A DNA stretch of 64,000 bases from RGIG4608 sp045643885 (GTDB lineage Bacteria; Bacillota; Clostridia; Oscillospirales; CAG-272). This document shows positions 16,404 to 25,206 of this stretch, one piece after another; positions within the stretch are counted from its first letter, which is position 1, and every line of letters starts with the position of its first letter. The stretch spans positions 1 through 64,000 of the forward strand of contig JAZRFY010000003.1 in NCBI GenBank assembly GCA_045643885.1, written 5' to 3'. The notes under the pieces were generated by a model. It saw only the letters and a list, made by a program, of their open reading frames with translations, was not told the DNA's origin and ran no database searches. The translations under genes were made by a program, and so were the position numbers.

Positions 16404-18632
16404 TCAATCAAAAATCTTTTTGAGATCTTTTTCGGAAATTGCAGATCCCGTTGCAGGAATCTTTATTTTTTTATAGCCTGTATTATCAAGGTGTTCAGAG
16501 AATTTTTCACTTGCGCGGGTAATTTTTTGTCCCTTCTTGCAAGTGAATACTGTGCTACCTGCACTCGTTCTGCTTGATTTTTGAGGAATGAGAGAGGTCT
16601 TAACTACGATGGCCTTCTTCTGATTATTCACGATAAGGACATCATAGGGCTTCTTTTCGTCCTCATAGAATGCAGCAACGATAGGACTTGCGTCGCTATA
16701 AGCACCGACAAGCTTCTTTCTTGTACCCTTGGTCTGATAAGCGGTGATGGGAATTCTTACGCCCTTACCGTTTTCAAAGAGGAATACCATATTGTGCTTT
16801 TCGGGGTAATCACTGATTATCTTGATGAATATCGGCTTTTCACCGGGATCCATACCAAGCTTTGCAGGGATATATTCACCCATATCACTTGCCTTGCAGT
16901 TTTCAAATTCACTGACCTTTGTTTTAAAGCATTTGCACTGGTCCGTAAAGATGATAAGCTCTGCCAAGGTGTCGGTGAATTCATAGAATACGACCTTATC
17001 TCCGTCCTTGACCTTTTGCTCATCATTACCACGAAGGGACTGAGGAGTGATGCGCTTGAAATAACCTTCCTTGGTCATATAGATATGAACGTCACTCTTT
17101 TCAACGTGCTCTTCATGTACGTATTCAATCACCTCAGAGTCATCCTGAATCATAGAAACTCTCGGCTTGCCGTACTTCTTCTTAACCTCGGTGAGCTGCT
17201 TTGAAATATAAGCCTTGAGCTTAAGATCGTCAGCAAGGATTTCTTTGATCTGTGCAATTTCGGCTTCAAGGTCCTTTACTTCACTAATTCGGTTAAGGAT
17301 GTATTCACGGTTGAGGTGTCTGAGCTTAATATCTGCGATATAGTCTGCCTGGCGCTCGTCGATTCCAAAGCCCTTCATAAGGTTGGGAACAACGTCGCTA
17401 TCCTTTTCAGTGCCTCTGATTATCTGAATTGCCTTGTCGATATTGAGGAGTATCTTTGCAAGTCCCATGAGGAGATGGTACTTTTCCTCTTTTTTGTTAA
17501 GGTCGAAGGTAAGCTCGCGTTTGCAGCATTCCATTCGGAATTTAATCCACTCGGTGAGTATTTCGATAACGCCCATTTGTCTTGGTGAGCCGTTGATAAG
17601 CACGTTGAAGTTACACTTAAAGCTATCCTCAAGGGGAGTCATCTTATAAAGACGAGCCATAAGCATATCGGGATCGGTGCCTCTTCTCAAGTCGAGTGTA
17701 AGCTTAAAACCGGAAAGGTCGATCTCATCACGGAAGTCAACGATTTCCTTGATCTTGCCCTCCTTGATAAGCTCTGTGAGCTTTTTCATAATAAGCTCAA
17801 TAGAGGTGGAGTAGGGAATCTGGATGATATCGATGCAGTTATTTGCCTTGTCGTAGACGTATCTTGCTCTGATTTTAACTGAGCCTGAGCCTGTTTCGTA
17901 TACCTGACGCATAAGCTCTCGATTATAGATGATCGTACCACCACCGGGAAAGTCTGGAGCTTTTACGATATCGAGTATCTTTTCTACGTTGGTTTTAGGA
18001 TTTTTGAGGAGGGCGATGGTAGCATCGCAAATTTCTGCGAGGTTGAAGGAGCAAATCTCACTTGCCATACCTACCGCGATACCCTTATTGGGTGTAACGA
18101 GAACGTTGGGGAAGGAGGTGGGGAGGAGAACGGGCTCCTGCATTGAGCCGTCGTAGTTATCTACGAAGTCCACGGCATTCTTATCGATGCCACGGAATAG
18201 CTCTGCACAGAAGGGATCGAGCTTTGCCTCAGTATAACGCGATGCCGCGTATTTCATATCCGATGAGTACTGCTTACCAAAGCTACCCTTGGAGTCAACA
18301 AGGGGATGCAAAAGTGCCTCGTGTCCCTTAGTAAGGCGGACCATCGTTTCGTATATTGCGGCATCACCGTGAGGGTTGAGCTTCATCGTTGAACCAACGA
18401 TGTTTGCACTCTTGGTTTTTGCGCCTGTGAGAAGTCCCATTTTATACATGGTATAAAGGAGCTTTCTGTGCGCAGGCTTCAGACCGTCAATCTCGGGGAT
18501 CGCACGCGAAACGATAACGCTCATAACGTAGGGCATATAGTTTTTCTCTATAGTTTCCGTGATGGGCTGAGGTATCGCAGGCTTATGGATTATTTCTTTC
18601 TTTTCTTCAACTTTTTTTGTTTTTCTAGCCAT
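16404..18632 (-). CDS. Type IIA DNA topoisomerase subunit A (ParC/GyrA-like)
   Basis: The 742-aa DNA-cleaving subunit has the winged-helix/tower breakage-reunion domain with catalytic Arg132-Tyr133 in AASRYTEAKLDP. The region NPHGDAAIYETMVRL (86-100) is the quinolone-determining segment. A coiled-coil gate follows, and then a C-terminal beta-propeller of about 200 residues. The protein is shorter than classic GyrA and the propeller lacks an obvious GyrA box, so it looks like the divergent ParC-like paralogue of Clostridia. No ParE/GyrB gene is adjacent; it sits 13 nt after tsaC. The positions equivalent to E. coli GyrA Ser83 and Asp87 are Ala91 and Glu95. Confidence 0.88.
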   Translation of the reverse strand: MARKTKKVEEKKEIIHKPAIPQPITETIEKNYMPYVMSVIVSRAIPEIDGLKPAHRKLLYTMYKMGLLTGAKTKSANIVGSTMKLNPHGDAAIYETMVRLTKGHEALLHPLVDSKGSFGKQYSSDMKYAASRYTEAKLDPFCAELFRGIDKNAVDFVDNYDGSMQEPVLLPTSFPNVLVTPNKGIAVGMASEICSFNLAEICDATIALLKNPKTNVEKILDIVKAPDFPGGGTIIYNRELMRQVYETGSGSVKIRARYVYDKANNCIDIIQIPYSTSIELIMKKLTELIKEGKIKEIVDFRDEIDLSGFKLTLDLRRGTDPDMLMARLYKMTPLEDSFKCNFNVLINGSPRQMGVIEILTEWIKFRMECCKRELTFDLNKKEEKYHLLMGLAKILLNIDKAIQIIRGTEKDSDVVPNLMKGFGIDERQADYIADIKLRHLNREYILNRISEVKDLEAEIAQIKEILADDLKLKAYISKQLTEVKKKYGKPRVSMIQDDSEVIEYVHEEHVEKSDVHIYMTKEGYFKRITPQSLRGNDEQKVKDGDKVVFYEFTDTLAELIIFTDQCKCFKTKVSEFENCKASDMGEYIPAKLGMDPGEKPIFIKIISDYPEKHNMVFLFENGKGVRIPITAYQTKGTRKKLVGAYSDASPIVAAFYEDEKKPYDVLIVNNQKKAIVVKTSLIPQKSSRTSAGSTVFTCKKGQKITRASEKFSEHLDNTGYKKIKIPATGSAISEKDLKKIFD

Positions 18633-18645
18633 TTTTCAATGTCCT

Positions 18646-19680
18646 TCAAATTTTCTTTATAGTATGCGCTGCGGCGCGTATCATTCTGTTGTAAAGTGCA
18701 AGTCCCAAGCCGTCAAGGGGAGGGAGGTGCGCATAGATTCTCGTCGCGCCAAGCTTGTCCGCCTCGCGAAGAGAGGTGAAGAGATTTTTTGCCTGTGCTT
18801 GCAGGTCATCTCTTTTGCCTATTGTAATGGTAAGCTCAGGATCAAGTGCATTTGCCTCTTCATCGTAGGAGAGTACTGCACATCCGTATTTCTTCTGCTC
18901 CGATATCATAAAGCCTAACACGTCGTCATCATTTCCGTCAAGCAAAATAAAATCTGCACTGGGGGCATAATGCCTGTACTTCATGCCGGGGGAGAGGGGC
19001 TTTTCATTTTCTGCGAGCTTTTTAAGCACCGCAGGGGCAATATTTACGTTTTTACACACGCAACAAAGTGCGTCATAGGTGATAGCACCCGGTCTTAAAA
19101 GAGTGAGGCTATCTCCGTTTATGCTTACGATGGTGGATTCAAGTCCGATATCACACTCACCGCCGTCGATTATCATATCGACTCTGCCGTTCATATCCTC
19201 AAGCACGTATTTTGCACTTGTGGGAGAGGGACGCCCCGAAACGTTTGCACTCGGTGCTGCAATGGGAACGCCGCATTCCTTTATAAGTGCATGAGCTATG
19301 GGGTGGGAGGGACAACGCACGGCAACTGTTTCAAGTCCCCCTGTTACGGAGTGTGGAATGCACTCGCGTTTGGGTAGAATCACAGTAAGAGGACCAGGCA
19401 TAAATTCCTTTGCAAGCTGGTAATATATCTCGTTTGTAAAGGCATATCTTTCAGCATCCTCAGGCTCTGATACGTGGATAATCAATGGATTATCACTCGG
19501 TCTGCCCTTGGCGGAATATATTTTTCTTGCAGCGTCTGCAAGAAGGGCATTTCCACCAAGACCGTAGACCGTTTCCGTTGGGAAGACAACAAGACCGTCA
19601 TTCAAGATGATGCTTGCGGCTTCTTTTAATTGAGAAGAATATTCAATTGTATCATCAATTTTAACGATTCTTGTGTCCAT
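18646..19680 (-). CDS. tsaC: L-threonylcarbamoyladenylate synthase (TsaC/Sua5)
   Basis: The 344-aa enzyme makes threonylcarbamoyl-AMP from Thr, bicarbonate and ATP, the first step of tRNA t6A37 synthesis. The YrdC domain (about 10-200) has FPTETVYGLGGNAL, KGRPSDNPLIIH, the VAVRCPSH strand, and SANVSGRPSPTSA. The C-terminal Sua5 domain (about 215-344) contains PGMKYRHYAPSADFILL. ATG 19680 is favoured because the protein aligns from MDTRIVKI; the 23-residue upstream extension would overlap prfA. There is no strong ribosome binding site and the start lies 13 nt after the prfA stop, so coupling is likely. The prfA-tsaC pair is common in Firmicutes. Confidence 0.93.
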   Translation of the reverse strand: MDTRIVKIDDTIEYSSQLKEAASIILNDGLVVFPTETVYGLGGNALLADAARKIYSAKGRPSDNPLIIHVSEPEDAERYAFTNEIYYQLAKEFMPGPLTVILPKRECIPHSVTGGLETVAVRCPSHPIAHALIKECGVPIAAPSANVSGRPSPTSAKYVLEDMNGRVDMIIDGGECDIGLESTIVSINGDSLTLLRPGAITYDALCCVCKNVNIAPAVLKKLAENEKPLSPGMKYRHYAPSADFILLDGNDDDVLGFMISEQKKYGCAVLSYDEEANALDPELTITIGKRDDLQAQAKNLFTSLREADKLGATRIYAHLPPLDGLGLALYNRMIRAAAHTIKKI

Positions 19681-19693
19681 AGTAGTTAATAAA

Positions 19694-20764
19694 TTAGCTT
19701 TGAGTTGAATTTTTGAGCTTTTCAGCTGTATCAGCAGTGATGAGTGCATCGATCATATCGTCGATGTTACCGTTAACAAAGCTTTCAAGCGAGTGGATAG
19801 TATAGCCGATTCTATGGTCGGTGATTCGGCTTTGAGGATAGTTATAGGTTCTGATCTTTTCACTTCTTGCACCTGTGCCGACCTGCAATTTACGGTCGGA
19901 GGATATTTTGTCGTTTTGCTCCTGCTGTTTTATATCAAGGAGCTTTGTGCGAAGCATTTTGAGAGCCTTATCCTTGTTTTTGAGCTGACTACGCTCCTCC
20001 TGACACCAAACCACGATGCCTGTGGGCTTGTGGTAGATTCGGATTGCTGATTCAGTCTTGTTGATGTGCTGACCACCGGCACCACTGGATTTGCAAGTTT
20101 CGATAACGAGGTCTGCAGGATTCAATTCAACGTCAACGTCCTCGGCTTGGGGAAGCACGGCACCAGTAACCGTTGAGGTCTGAATTCTACCCTGTGACTC
20201 GGTTTCGGGAACTCTTTGAACGCGATGAACTCCACTTTCAAACTTGAATCGGGAATAAGCGCCCTCGCCCTCGACCATAAAGCAAATTTCCTTATAGCCA
20301 CCAAGCTCGGTCTCATTGCAAGAAACAACGCTTGTTTTAAAGCTTGTCTTGTCTGCATACATTGTATACATTCTGTAGAGAACTCCCGCAAAAAGAGCTG
20401 CCTCTTCACCACCTGCTCCTGCACGGATCTCGATGATAACGTTCTTGCCGTCGTTGGGATCCTTGGGGAGAAGGAGGATTTTAAGCTCCTCGTAAAGGGT
20501 TTCACTCTTTTCCTTGCAAAGAGCGATCTCTTCCTGGATCATTTCCTTTATTTCAGCATCGGCTTCGCCGAGCATTTCAAATGCATCGGCAAGCTCCTGC
20601 TCGTTTTTCTTGTATTCACGAAATTTTGTGATTACGGGAGTAAGGGAATTGTATTCCTTTATTCTCTTTGTGAATTCCGTGGGATTTGCCGCGATATCGG
20701 GATCGTTCATCTCTCCTTCAATCTGAATATATCTTTGTTCGGCAAAAATAAGTTTATTAAGCAT
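19694..20764 (-). CDS. prfA: Peptide chain release factor 1 (RF1)
   Basis: The 356-aa release factor reads UAA and UAG and triggers peptide release. The tripeptide anticodon is PET (186-188) in HRVQRVPETESQGRIQTS, the RF1-type PxT rather than the RF2 SPF. The universal GGQ lies at 230-232 in SSGAGGQHINKTESA. Domain 1 helices, ribosome-binding domains and length are normal. It lies in the minus-strand run downstream of the M18 peptidase gene, with 49 nt between. prmC, the methyltransferase for the GGQ glutamine, is not next to it. Confidence 0.97.
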   Translation of the reverse strand: MLNKLIFAEQRYIQIEGEMNDPDIAANPTEFTKRIKEYNSLTPVITKFREYKKNEQELADAFEMLGEADAEIKEMIQEEIALCKEKSETLYEELKILLLPKDPNDGKNVIIEIRAGAGGEEAALFAGVLYRMYTMYADKTSFKTSVVSCNETELGGYKEICFMVEGEGAYSRFKFESGVHRVQRVPETESQGRIQTSTVTGAVLPQAEDVDVELNPADLVIETCKSSGAGGQHINKTESAIRIYHKPTGIVVWCQEERSQLKNKDKALKMLRTKLLDIKQQEQNDKISSDRKLQVGTGARSEKIRTYNYPQSRITDHRIGYTIHSLESFVNGNIDDMIDALITADTAEKLKNSTQS

Positions 20765-20813
20765 CTTTAGTATTGTCCTTTCGTAAATTTCGGTATTATG
20801 CTAAGCAATAATA

Positions 20814-22196
20814 CTAAAATTTGCAGAAAGCACAGAATGCTCTGTAGGATTCGTAAAGGTCAACCTTTGAGATAACCTCGAAGGGTGCGTGCATTGCGAT
20901 TACGGGAACACCGAGGTCAACAACGTCGATGTTGTGCTTGGAGATGAACTTAGCAACTGTACCGCCGCCACCAACGTCAACTCTACCAAGCTCACCGGAC
21001 TGCCAGATTACGCCGTATTCTGCCATAGCCTGACGAACGAAGCCAACGAATTCAGCATTTGCATCGTTTGTGCCACCCTTACCGCGAGAGCCTGTGTACT
21101 TTGTAAGTACAACGCCGTGAGAGAGAAGGGCAGAGTTTCTCTTTTCGAATACCTCTGCAAAGTTGGGATCGTATGCTGCAGAAACGTCTGCAGAGAGGCA
21201 CTTGGAGTTTGCTCTTACGATTCTGGGATTTGCACCCATGGAAAGAGCGATCTCGTCGATGAGGTCAAGCATGAAATCACACTGCATACCTGTGTTGCCG
21301 TCAGAGCCTGTTTCTTCCTTGTCTGCAAGGATGCACATGAGTGTGTGCTTGCTGTCTGCACAGTCGATGATAGCCTTGAGTGCAGGATATGCACAAACTC
21401 TGTCATCGTGACCGTATGCACCGATAAGAGAACGGTCAAGACCTACGTCTCTTGCCTTCTGAGCGGGAACGATAGAAAGCTCTGCTGTGAGGAAGTCCTC
21501 TTCAACAATGCCATATTTTTCATTAAGGATTCTCATTGTGTTGAGCTTAACTGCGTTATCTTCATCGCCATAGGGACGGCTGCCAACAAGGATGTTGAGC
21601 TTTTCAGCGTCGATGAATGAGCCAACGGGCTTGGAATCCATGCCGTGAGAAAGGTGGGGAAGAAGATCGTTTATGTAAAGAACGGGATCACTCTCGTCTT
21701 CACCGATTACAACGTTAACGCTTGTTCCGTCCGCCTTGATAACCACGCCGTGGATGGCGAGAGGTGTTGCAAGCCACTGATACTTACGGATACCACCGTA
21801 ATAGTGAGTCTTGAAGAAGCTCATGCCCTCTTCTTCGTAAAGGGGAACCTGCTTCAAGTCGATTCTGGGAGAGTCGATATGAGCTGCAGAGATACGGATA
21901 CCCTCCTCAAGATTTTCGCTACCTACTGTGAAGAGGAAGAGATTCTTGCCTCTGTTATTATAGTAGCACTTGTCACCAACGTTAAGTTTCTGACCGATTG
22001 AGTAGGGCTTAAAGCCTGCTGCCTCGGCAATTACGATGGAGGCGTCAACTGCCTCGCGCTCTGTTTTGGCATCGTCAAGATACTTCATATAGTCAATAGC
22101 AAAGTCATAAGCCTTGTCGATAGCTTCGGGAGAAGCCTTTTCATAAACACTTGCCTTCTTATAGAAAAGCTGTTCTTTAAGTTCTTTTGTTTCCAT
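20814..22196 (-). CDS. M18 family metallo-aminopeptidase (aspartyl aminopeptidase type)
   Basis: The 460-aa cytoplasmic two-zinc aminopeptidase removes N-terminal residues, classically acidic ones. Signatures are ISAAHIDSPRIDLK (metal His and Asp), the HDDRVCAYPALKAI segment, the catalytic Glu pair in DKEETGSDGNTG, and the C-terminal metal His in VPVIAMHAPFEVISK. Length and order match bacterial M18 enzymes. It follows the lytic transglycosylase gene by 30 nt and precedes prfA by 49 nt, where a GTATTATGC/GCAATAATAC imperfect hairpin lies (about 20792-20812). Substrate preference cannot be read from sequence. Confidence 0.93.
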   Translation of the reverse strand: METKELKEQLFYKKASVYEKASPEAIDKAYDFAIDYMKYLDDAKTEREAVDASIVIAEAAGFKPYSIGQKLNVGDKCYYNNRGKNLFLFTVGSENLEEGIRISAAHIDSPRIDLKQVPLYEEEGMSFFKTHYYGGIRKYQWLATPLAIHGVVIKADGTSVNVVIGEDESDPVLYINDLLPHLSHGMDSKPVGSFIDAEKLNILVGSRPYGDEDNAVKLNTMRILNEKYGIVEEDFLTAELSIVPAQKARDVGLDRSLIGAYGHDDRVCAYPALKAIIDCADSKHTLMCILADKEETGSDGNTGMQCDFMLDLIDEIALSMGANPRIVRANSKCLSADVSAAYDPNFAEVFEKRNSALLSHGVVLTKYTGSRGKGGTNDANAEFVGFVRQAMAEYGVIWQSGELGRVDVGGGGTVAKFISKHNIDVVDLGVPVIAMHAPFEVISKVDLYESYRAFCAFCKF

Positions 22197-22226
22197 AGTT
22201 TTATATTCCTTTCAATTTTATTTCAA

Positions 22227-22790
22227 TTATTTGTAAAGCTTTTTATAGGTTTCCCAATAATTCATTACTTTTTTAACGTAATTTCTGGTTTCTCTTACGG
22301 GAATTGAATAGTAATCACCGTCGGTATATCCCTCGTCCTCGAGAAAATCAGAAAGATTTCCTTCACCCCAGTTATAGGCAATCAATGCCTTTTCCCAAGA
22401 GCCGAAGCGCGAAAAGAGATATTGAAGGTAATAAACACCGTATCGAATATTCGTTTCTGCATCGTAAAGAGATAAAGTGGATGCGTTTTCACTGAGGTGA
22501 TATTCTGCTAACCACTCGCACGTTGAGGGGATTATCTGCATAAGTCCTATAGCACCAACGTGACTGACAGCATCGGCATCAAAGCCACTTTCTGCTTTTA
22601 TTACCGCAAAAACAAGCTCCTGCGGAACGGCATATTTTTCGGCATATTTTGCCACAATCTCATCGTATTTTTTAGGATAGATGAGTCTTTCGACACACGA
22701 AACGAGCACCGAGCCGACAATTCCCAAAAGAAATGCGATAATCAGTATTATGATGACCGCTCTTGGCGTGAAGATTTTTGAGAATTTCAT
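22227..22790 (-). CDS. Membrane-anchored SLT-type lytic transglycosylase
   Basis: The 187-aa protein has one N-terminal transmembrane helix (about 11-31), then an SLT domain. Catalytic Glu67 lies in AVIKAESGF, followed by SHVGAIGLMQIIPST and the AYNWGEGNLSDFL segment. It cleaves MurNAc-GlcNAc bonds outside the membrane, forming 1,6-anhydro products. The size and single domain resemble the YjbJ/CwlQ-like soluble-lytic-transglycosylase group. Its ATG overlaps the stop of coaE by 4 nt, an arrangement of coaE plus SLT that is frequent in Clostridia. Confidence 0.9.
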   Translation of the reverse strand: MKFSKIFTPRAVIIILIIAFLLGIVGSVLVSCVERLIYPKKYDEIVAKYAEKYAVPQELVFAVIKAESGFDADAVSHVGAIGLMQIIPSTCEWLAEYHLSENASTLSLYDAETNIRYGVYYLQYLFSRFGSWEKALIAYNWGEGNLSDFLEDEGYTDGDYYSIPVRETRNYVKKVMNYWETYKKLYK

Positions 22791-23401
22791 TTAATATAGA
22801 TGCCCTCCTGATTGAAAATGGTTTCAAGCTGACGGCACATGTCCTCTTTACCTTTTTCACTGTTTATGTAATAATCAGAATTCTTGATGAAGAACTCGTC
22901 ATCGGGCTGGGCGGACATTCTCGCAAGGGATCGTTCTCTTGAAATATGATCTCTGTTCATGATTCTTTGAATTCGAATCTCTTTATCGCAAATGACCGAG
23001 ATTATCATATTACAAGCACCAATGAAAACCTTGGAGGAGAAGAGCGCAGGAGCGTCGATTACTGCGATCTTTTTGCCTCTGTTGATGTACTGGGTGAGGA
23101 TTTTATTGGTCTCTTCCCAAACGTATTTATGAGTGATGGAATTGAGTGTGGCAAGATTTTCATCCTTATTGTCACCCTCAAAAACGATTTTTGCGAGTGC
23201 AACTCTATCAAGCGCACCTCTCTCGTCAATAATTTGCTCACCAAAGGTGCTTTGCAATTCCTTAACGCAGGGGGAGGGGAAGCTTGTGATGGAGTGGTAT
23301 ATATCGTCAGTATTTACACAGGGGATGCCAAGCTCCTCAAATCTTTCGCAAAGAGTGCTTTTTCCAGCACCTGTAGGACCTGTAAGACCGATAATTTTCA
23401 T
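22787..23401 (-). CDS. coaE: Dephospho-CoA kinase
   Basis: The 204-aa P-loop kinase phosphorylates dephospho-CoA, the last step of coenzyme A synthesis. The P-loop is GPTGAGKST (8-16). VNTDDIYH contains the conserved Asp of the substrate site, and VIDAPALF and SRERSLARMSAQ are the usual CoA domain and lid segments. The ATG at 23401 is preferred: GGAGG lies 5 nt upstream, while the longer frame to 23440 would include the promoter -10 region. It heads a minus-strand run with slt, and perhaps the M18 peptidase, prfA, tsaC and topoisomerase A genes. Confidence 0.95.
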   Translation of the reverse strand: MKIIGLTGPTGAGKSTLCERFEELGIPCVNTDDIYHSITSFPSPCVKELQSTFGEQIIDERGALDRVALAKIVFEGDNKDENLATLNSITHKYVWEETNKILTQYINRGKKIAVIDAPALFSSKVFIGACNMIISVICDKEIRIQRIMNRDHISRERSLARMSAQPDDEFFIKNSDYYINSEKGKEDMCRQLETIFNQEGIYIK

Positions 23402-23445
23402 AATATCCTCCATAAAAAATAAATTCTCATAGATAGTCATTTTAT

Positions 23446-23474
23446 ATTATAACTCATCGGATTAAAATATGCAA
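23446..23474 (-). promoter_or_regulatory. SigA promoter for coaE
   Basis: Minus strand: TTGCAT (23469-23474), 17 nt, TATAAT (23446-23451). It lies about 45 nt before the coaE ATG. Confidence 0.8.
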
Positions 23475-23525
23475 GTGATTTCTAATATAATTTTATATAA
23501 ATAATAATATTTTTTATAAAATCGA

Positions 23526-23554
23526 TTGAAAAATTTGAAACGTTATAGTATAAT
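23526..23554 (+). promoter_or_regulatory. SigA promoter for the HAD-murB-whiA unit
   Basis: TTGAAA (23526-23531), 17 nt, TATAAT (23549-23554). It sits 32 nt before the HAD gene ATG and diverges from the coaE promoter. Confidence 0.8.
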
Positions 23555-23585
23555 GAGAATAACTATTAAAATAGGGGTAATATCG

Positions 23586-24269
23586 ATGAAATACAGTTTT
23601 TTGCTTTTTGACGCAGATCACACGCTTTTTGATTTTAACAAAAGTGAATATTTGGCACTTAAAAATGCTCTTGAAGCTCTTGGATGTCCAAGTGATGACG
23701 CGATTATCGAAAGATATAGCGTGATAAACGTGAAGTACTGGAAGATGCTTGAAAGAGGAGAGATAGACAAAAAGAGCCTTATGCTTGCGCGCTTTGTTGA
23801 GTTTGCAAGTGAATTTGGATTTGAGGATAAGGCAGAAAAGCTTTCAAAGCTCTATATGAGCAATCTTGCAAGTGAGGCTCATCTCTTTGACGGAGCTTTG
23901 GAAATGATTGCGGAGCTTTCGGAAAAATACAGACTTTTCATCATCACAAACGGAGTGAAAAGCACACAGGACGGAAGATTCGGACTTTCTCCTATAACTC
24001 CTTATTTCGAGAAGATCTTTATATCCGAGGTAATAGGGGCTGAAAAGCCGAGCCTTGAATTTTTTGATGCGGTTGCTAAGGGTATAGAAGGATTTGAAAA
24101 GTCACGCGCGATAGTTATCGGTGACTCTCTTTCAAGTGACATTAAGGGTGCAATCAATGCAAAACTTGATTGCATTTGGTATAATCCCATCAAAAAGAGT
24201 GCTCCTGAGGGTTGGAATATAACATATACCGTAGAAAGCTTTGAAGAAATTTTAGATATTCTTAGATAG
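23586..24269 (+). CDS. HAD-superfamily hydrolase (YjjG-like nucleotidase)
   Basis: The 227-aa HAD phosphatase has motif I FDADHTLFDF with nucleophile Asp9 and Asp11, a helical C1-type cap, motif II FIITNG (Thr), the conserved Lys in GAEKPSLEFF (motif III), and motif IV VIGDSLSSDIKGA. The FDADHTLFDF and GVKSTQDGR pattern resembles the YjjG/YfnB noncanonical pyrimidine nucleotidase group. Start ATG 23586 follows AGGGG and lies just after the promoter; the longer upstream frame would contain the promoter itself. It is 18 nt before murB, suggesting co-transcription. Confidence 0.9.
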   Translation: MKYSFLLFDADHTLFDFNKSEYLALKNALEALGCPSDDAIIERYSVINVKYWKMLERGEIDKKSLMLARFVEFASEFGFEDKAEKLSKLYMSNLASEAHLFDGALEMIAELSEKYRLFIITNGVKSTQDGRFGLSPITPYFEKIFISEVIGAEKPSLEFFDAVAKGIEGFEKSRAIVIGDSLSSDIKGAINAKLDCIWYNPIKKSAPEGWNITYTVESFEEILDILR

Positions 24270-24287
24270 ATTGAAGAGGTATTGGAT

Positions 24288-25193
24288 TTGCAGGGTATTA
24301 TTGATTTTTTGATATCATATGATATACCGTATGAAGAAAACGTGCAAGGAAAAAGGCTTTGCTCCTTTCACGTTGGAGGCTGTGCAAGACTTGTTGTAAG
24401 ACCGGCAAATGCCGATCAGCTGACAAGCCTTTATGCCTATTTGAATAAAAATGAAATAGAGAATATTTTGCTTGGAAAAGGATCAAACGTTGTCATCGGT
24501 GACGATGGCTTTGACGGAGTTGTGGTCCAGCTTTCCGAGATAGCAAGAGTTGATTTTGATATAACCGACGATAATTGCATCGTGGCAGGTGCCGGAGCCT
24601 CCATGCTCAAGCTTGCAAACTTTGCTTGTCAGAACGGGCTTTCCGGTCTTGAATTTGCCCAAGGCATTCCCGGAAGCGTTGGTGGCGGTGTTTATATGAA
24701 CGCAGGCGCATACGGCGGTGAGATATCCCAGGTGTTAAAATCCTGTCTTGTATTTGACAAGAGACGCAGCGAGCTTTTCATCGTCGACGGCAAAGGCTGT
24801 GATTTTTCCTACCGTCACAGTGTATTTATGGATAACAAGGACCTTATCGTCATCTTTGCTACCTTTGAGCTTACAAAGGGAGATTCCGACGAAATAAAGG
24901 CAAGAATGGACGAGATGCGCGCAAAGAGAAGTGCCAGTCAACCTCTTGAATATCCAAGTGCAGGCTCAACTTTTAAGCGTCCTGTCGGACATTTTGCAGG
25001 CAAGCTCATTGAGGATGCAGGCCTTAAGGGATATACCGTGGGTGGTGCACAAGTCAGTGAAAAGCACGCGGGATTCGTTATAAATTGCGGTGGAGCTACT
25101 TGCAATGACATTAAAAATTTAGTTGAACACATACAAAAAACAGTTAAGAATAAATTCGACGTTTTGCTTGAATGTGAGATAGAATTTATATGA
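24288..25193 (+). CDS. murB: UDP-N-acetylenolpyruvoylglucosamine reductase (MurB)
   Basis: The 301-aa flavoenzyme reduces UDP-GlcNAc-enolpyruvate to UDP-MurNAc for peptidoglycan. FAD-binding segments are LGKGSNVVIGDDGFDGVV and GIPGSVGGGVYMNAGAYGGE. The catalytic Ser sits in SAGSTFKRP, and the C-terminal Glu proton donor is in LLECEIEF. Two TTG codons are possible starts, 24282 and 24288. The second is better spaced (8 nt) from GAAGAGG (24273-24279), and no ATG fits. A TTG start may hold expression low. It lies between the HAD gene and whiA (13-nt gap), a murB-whiA neighbourhood common in Firmicutes. Confidence 0.95.
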   Translation: MQGIIDFLISYDIPYEENVQGKRLCSFHVGGCARLVVRPANADQLTSLYAYLNKNEIENILLGKGSNVVIGDDGFDGVVVQLSEIARVDFDITDDNCIVAGAGASMLKLANFACQNGLSGLEFAQGIPGSVGGGVYMNAGAYGGEISQVLKSCLVFDKRRSELFIVDGKGCDFSYRHSVFMDNKDLIVIFATFELTKGDSDEIKARMDEMRAKRSASQPLEYPSAGSTFKRPVGHFAGKLIEDAGLKGYTVGGAQVSEKHAGFVINCGGATCNDIKNLVEHIQKTVKNKFDVLLECEIEFI

Positions 25194-25206
25194 TTTGGAG
25201 AGAAAA

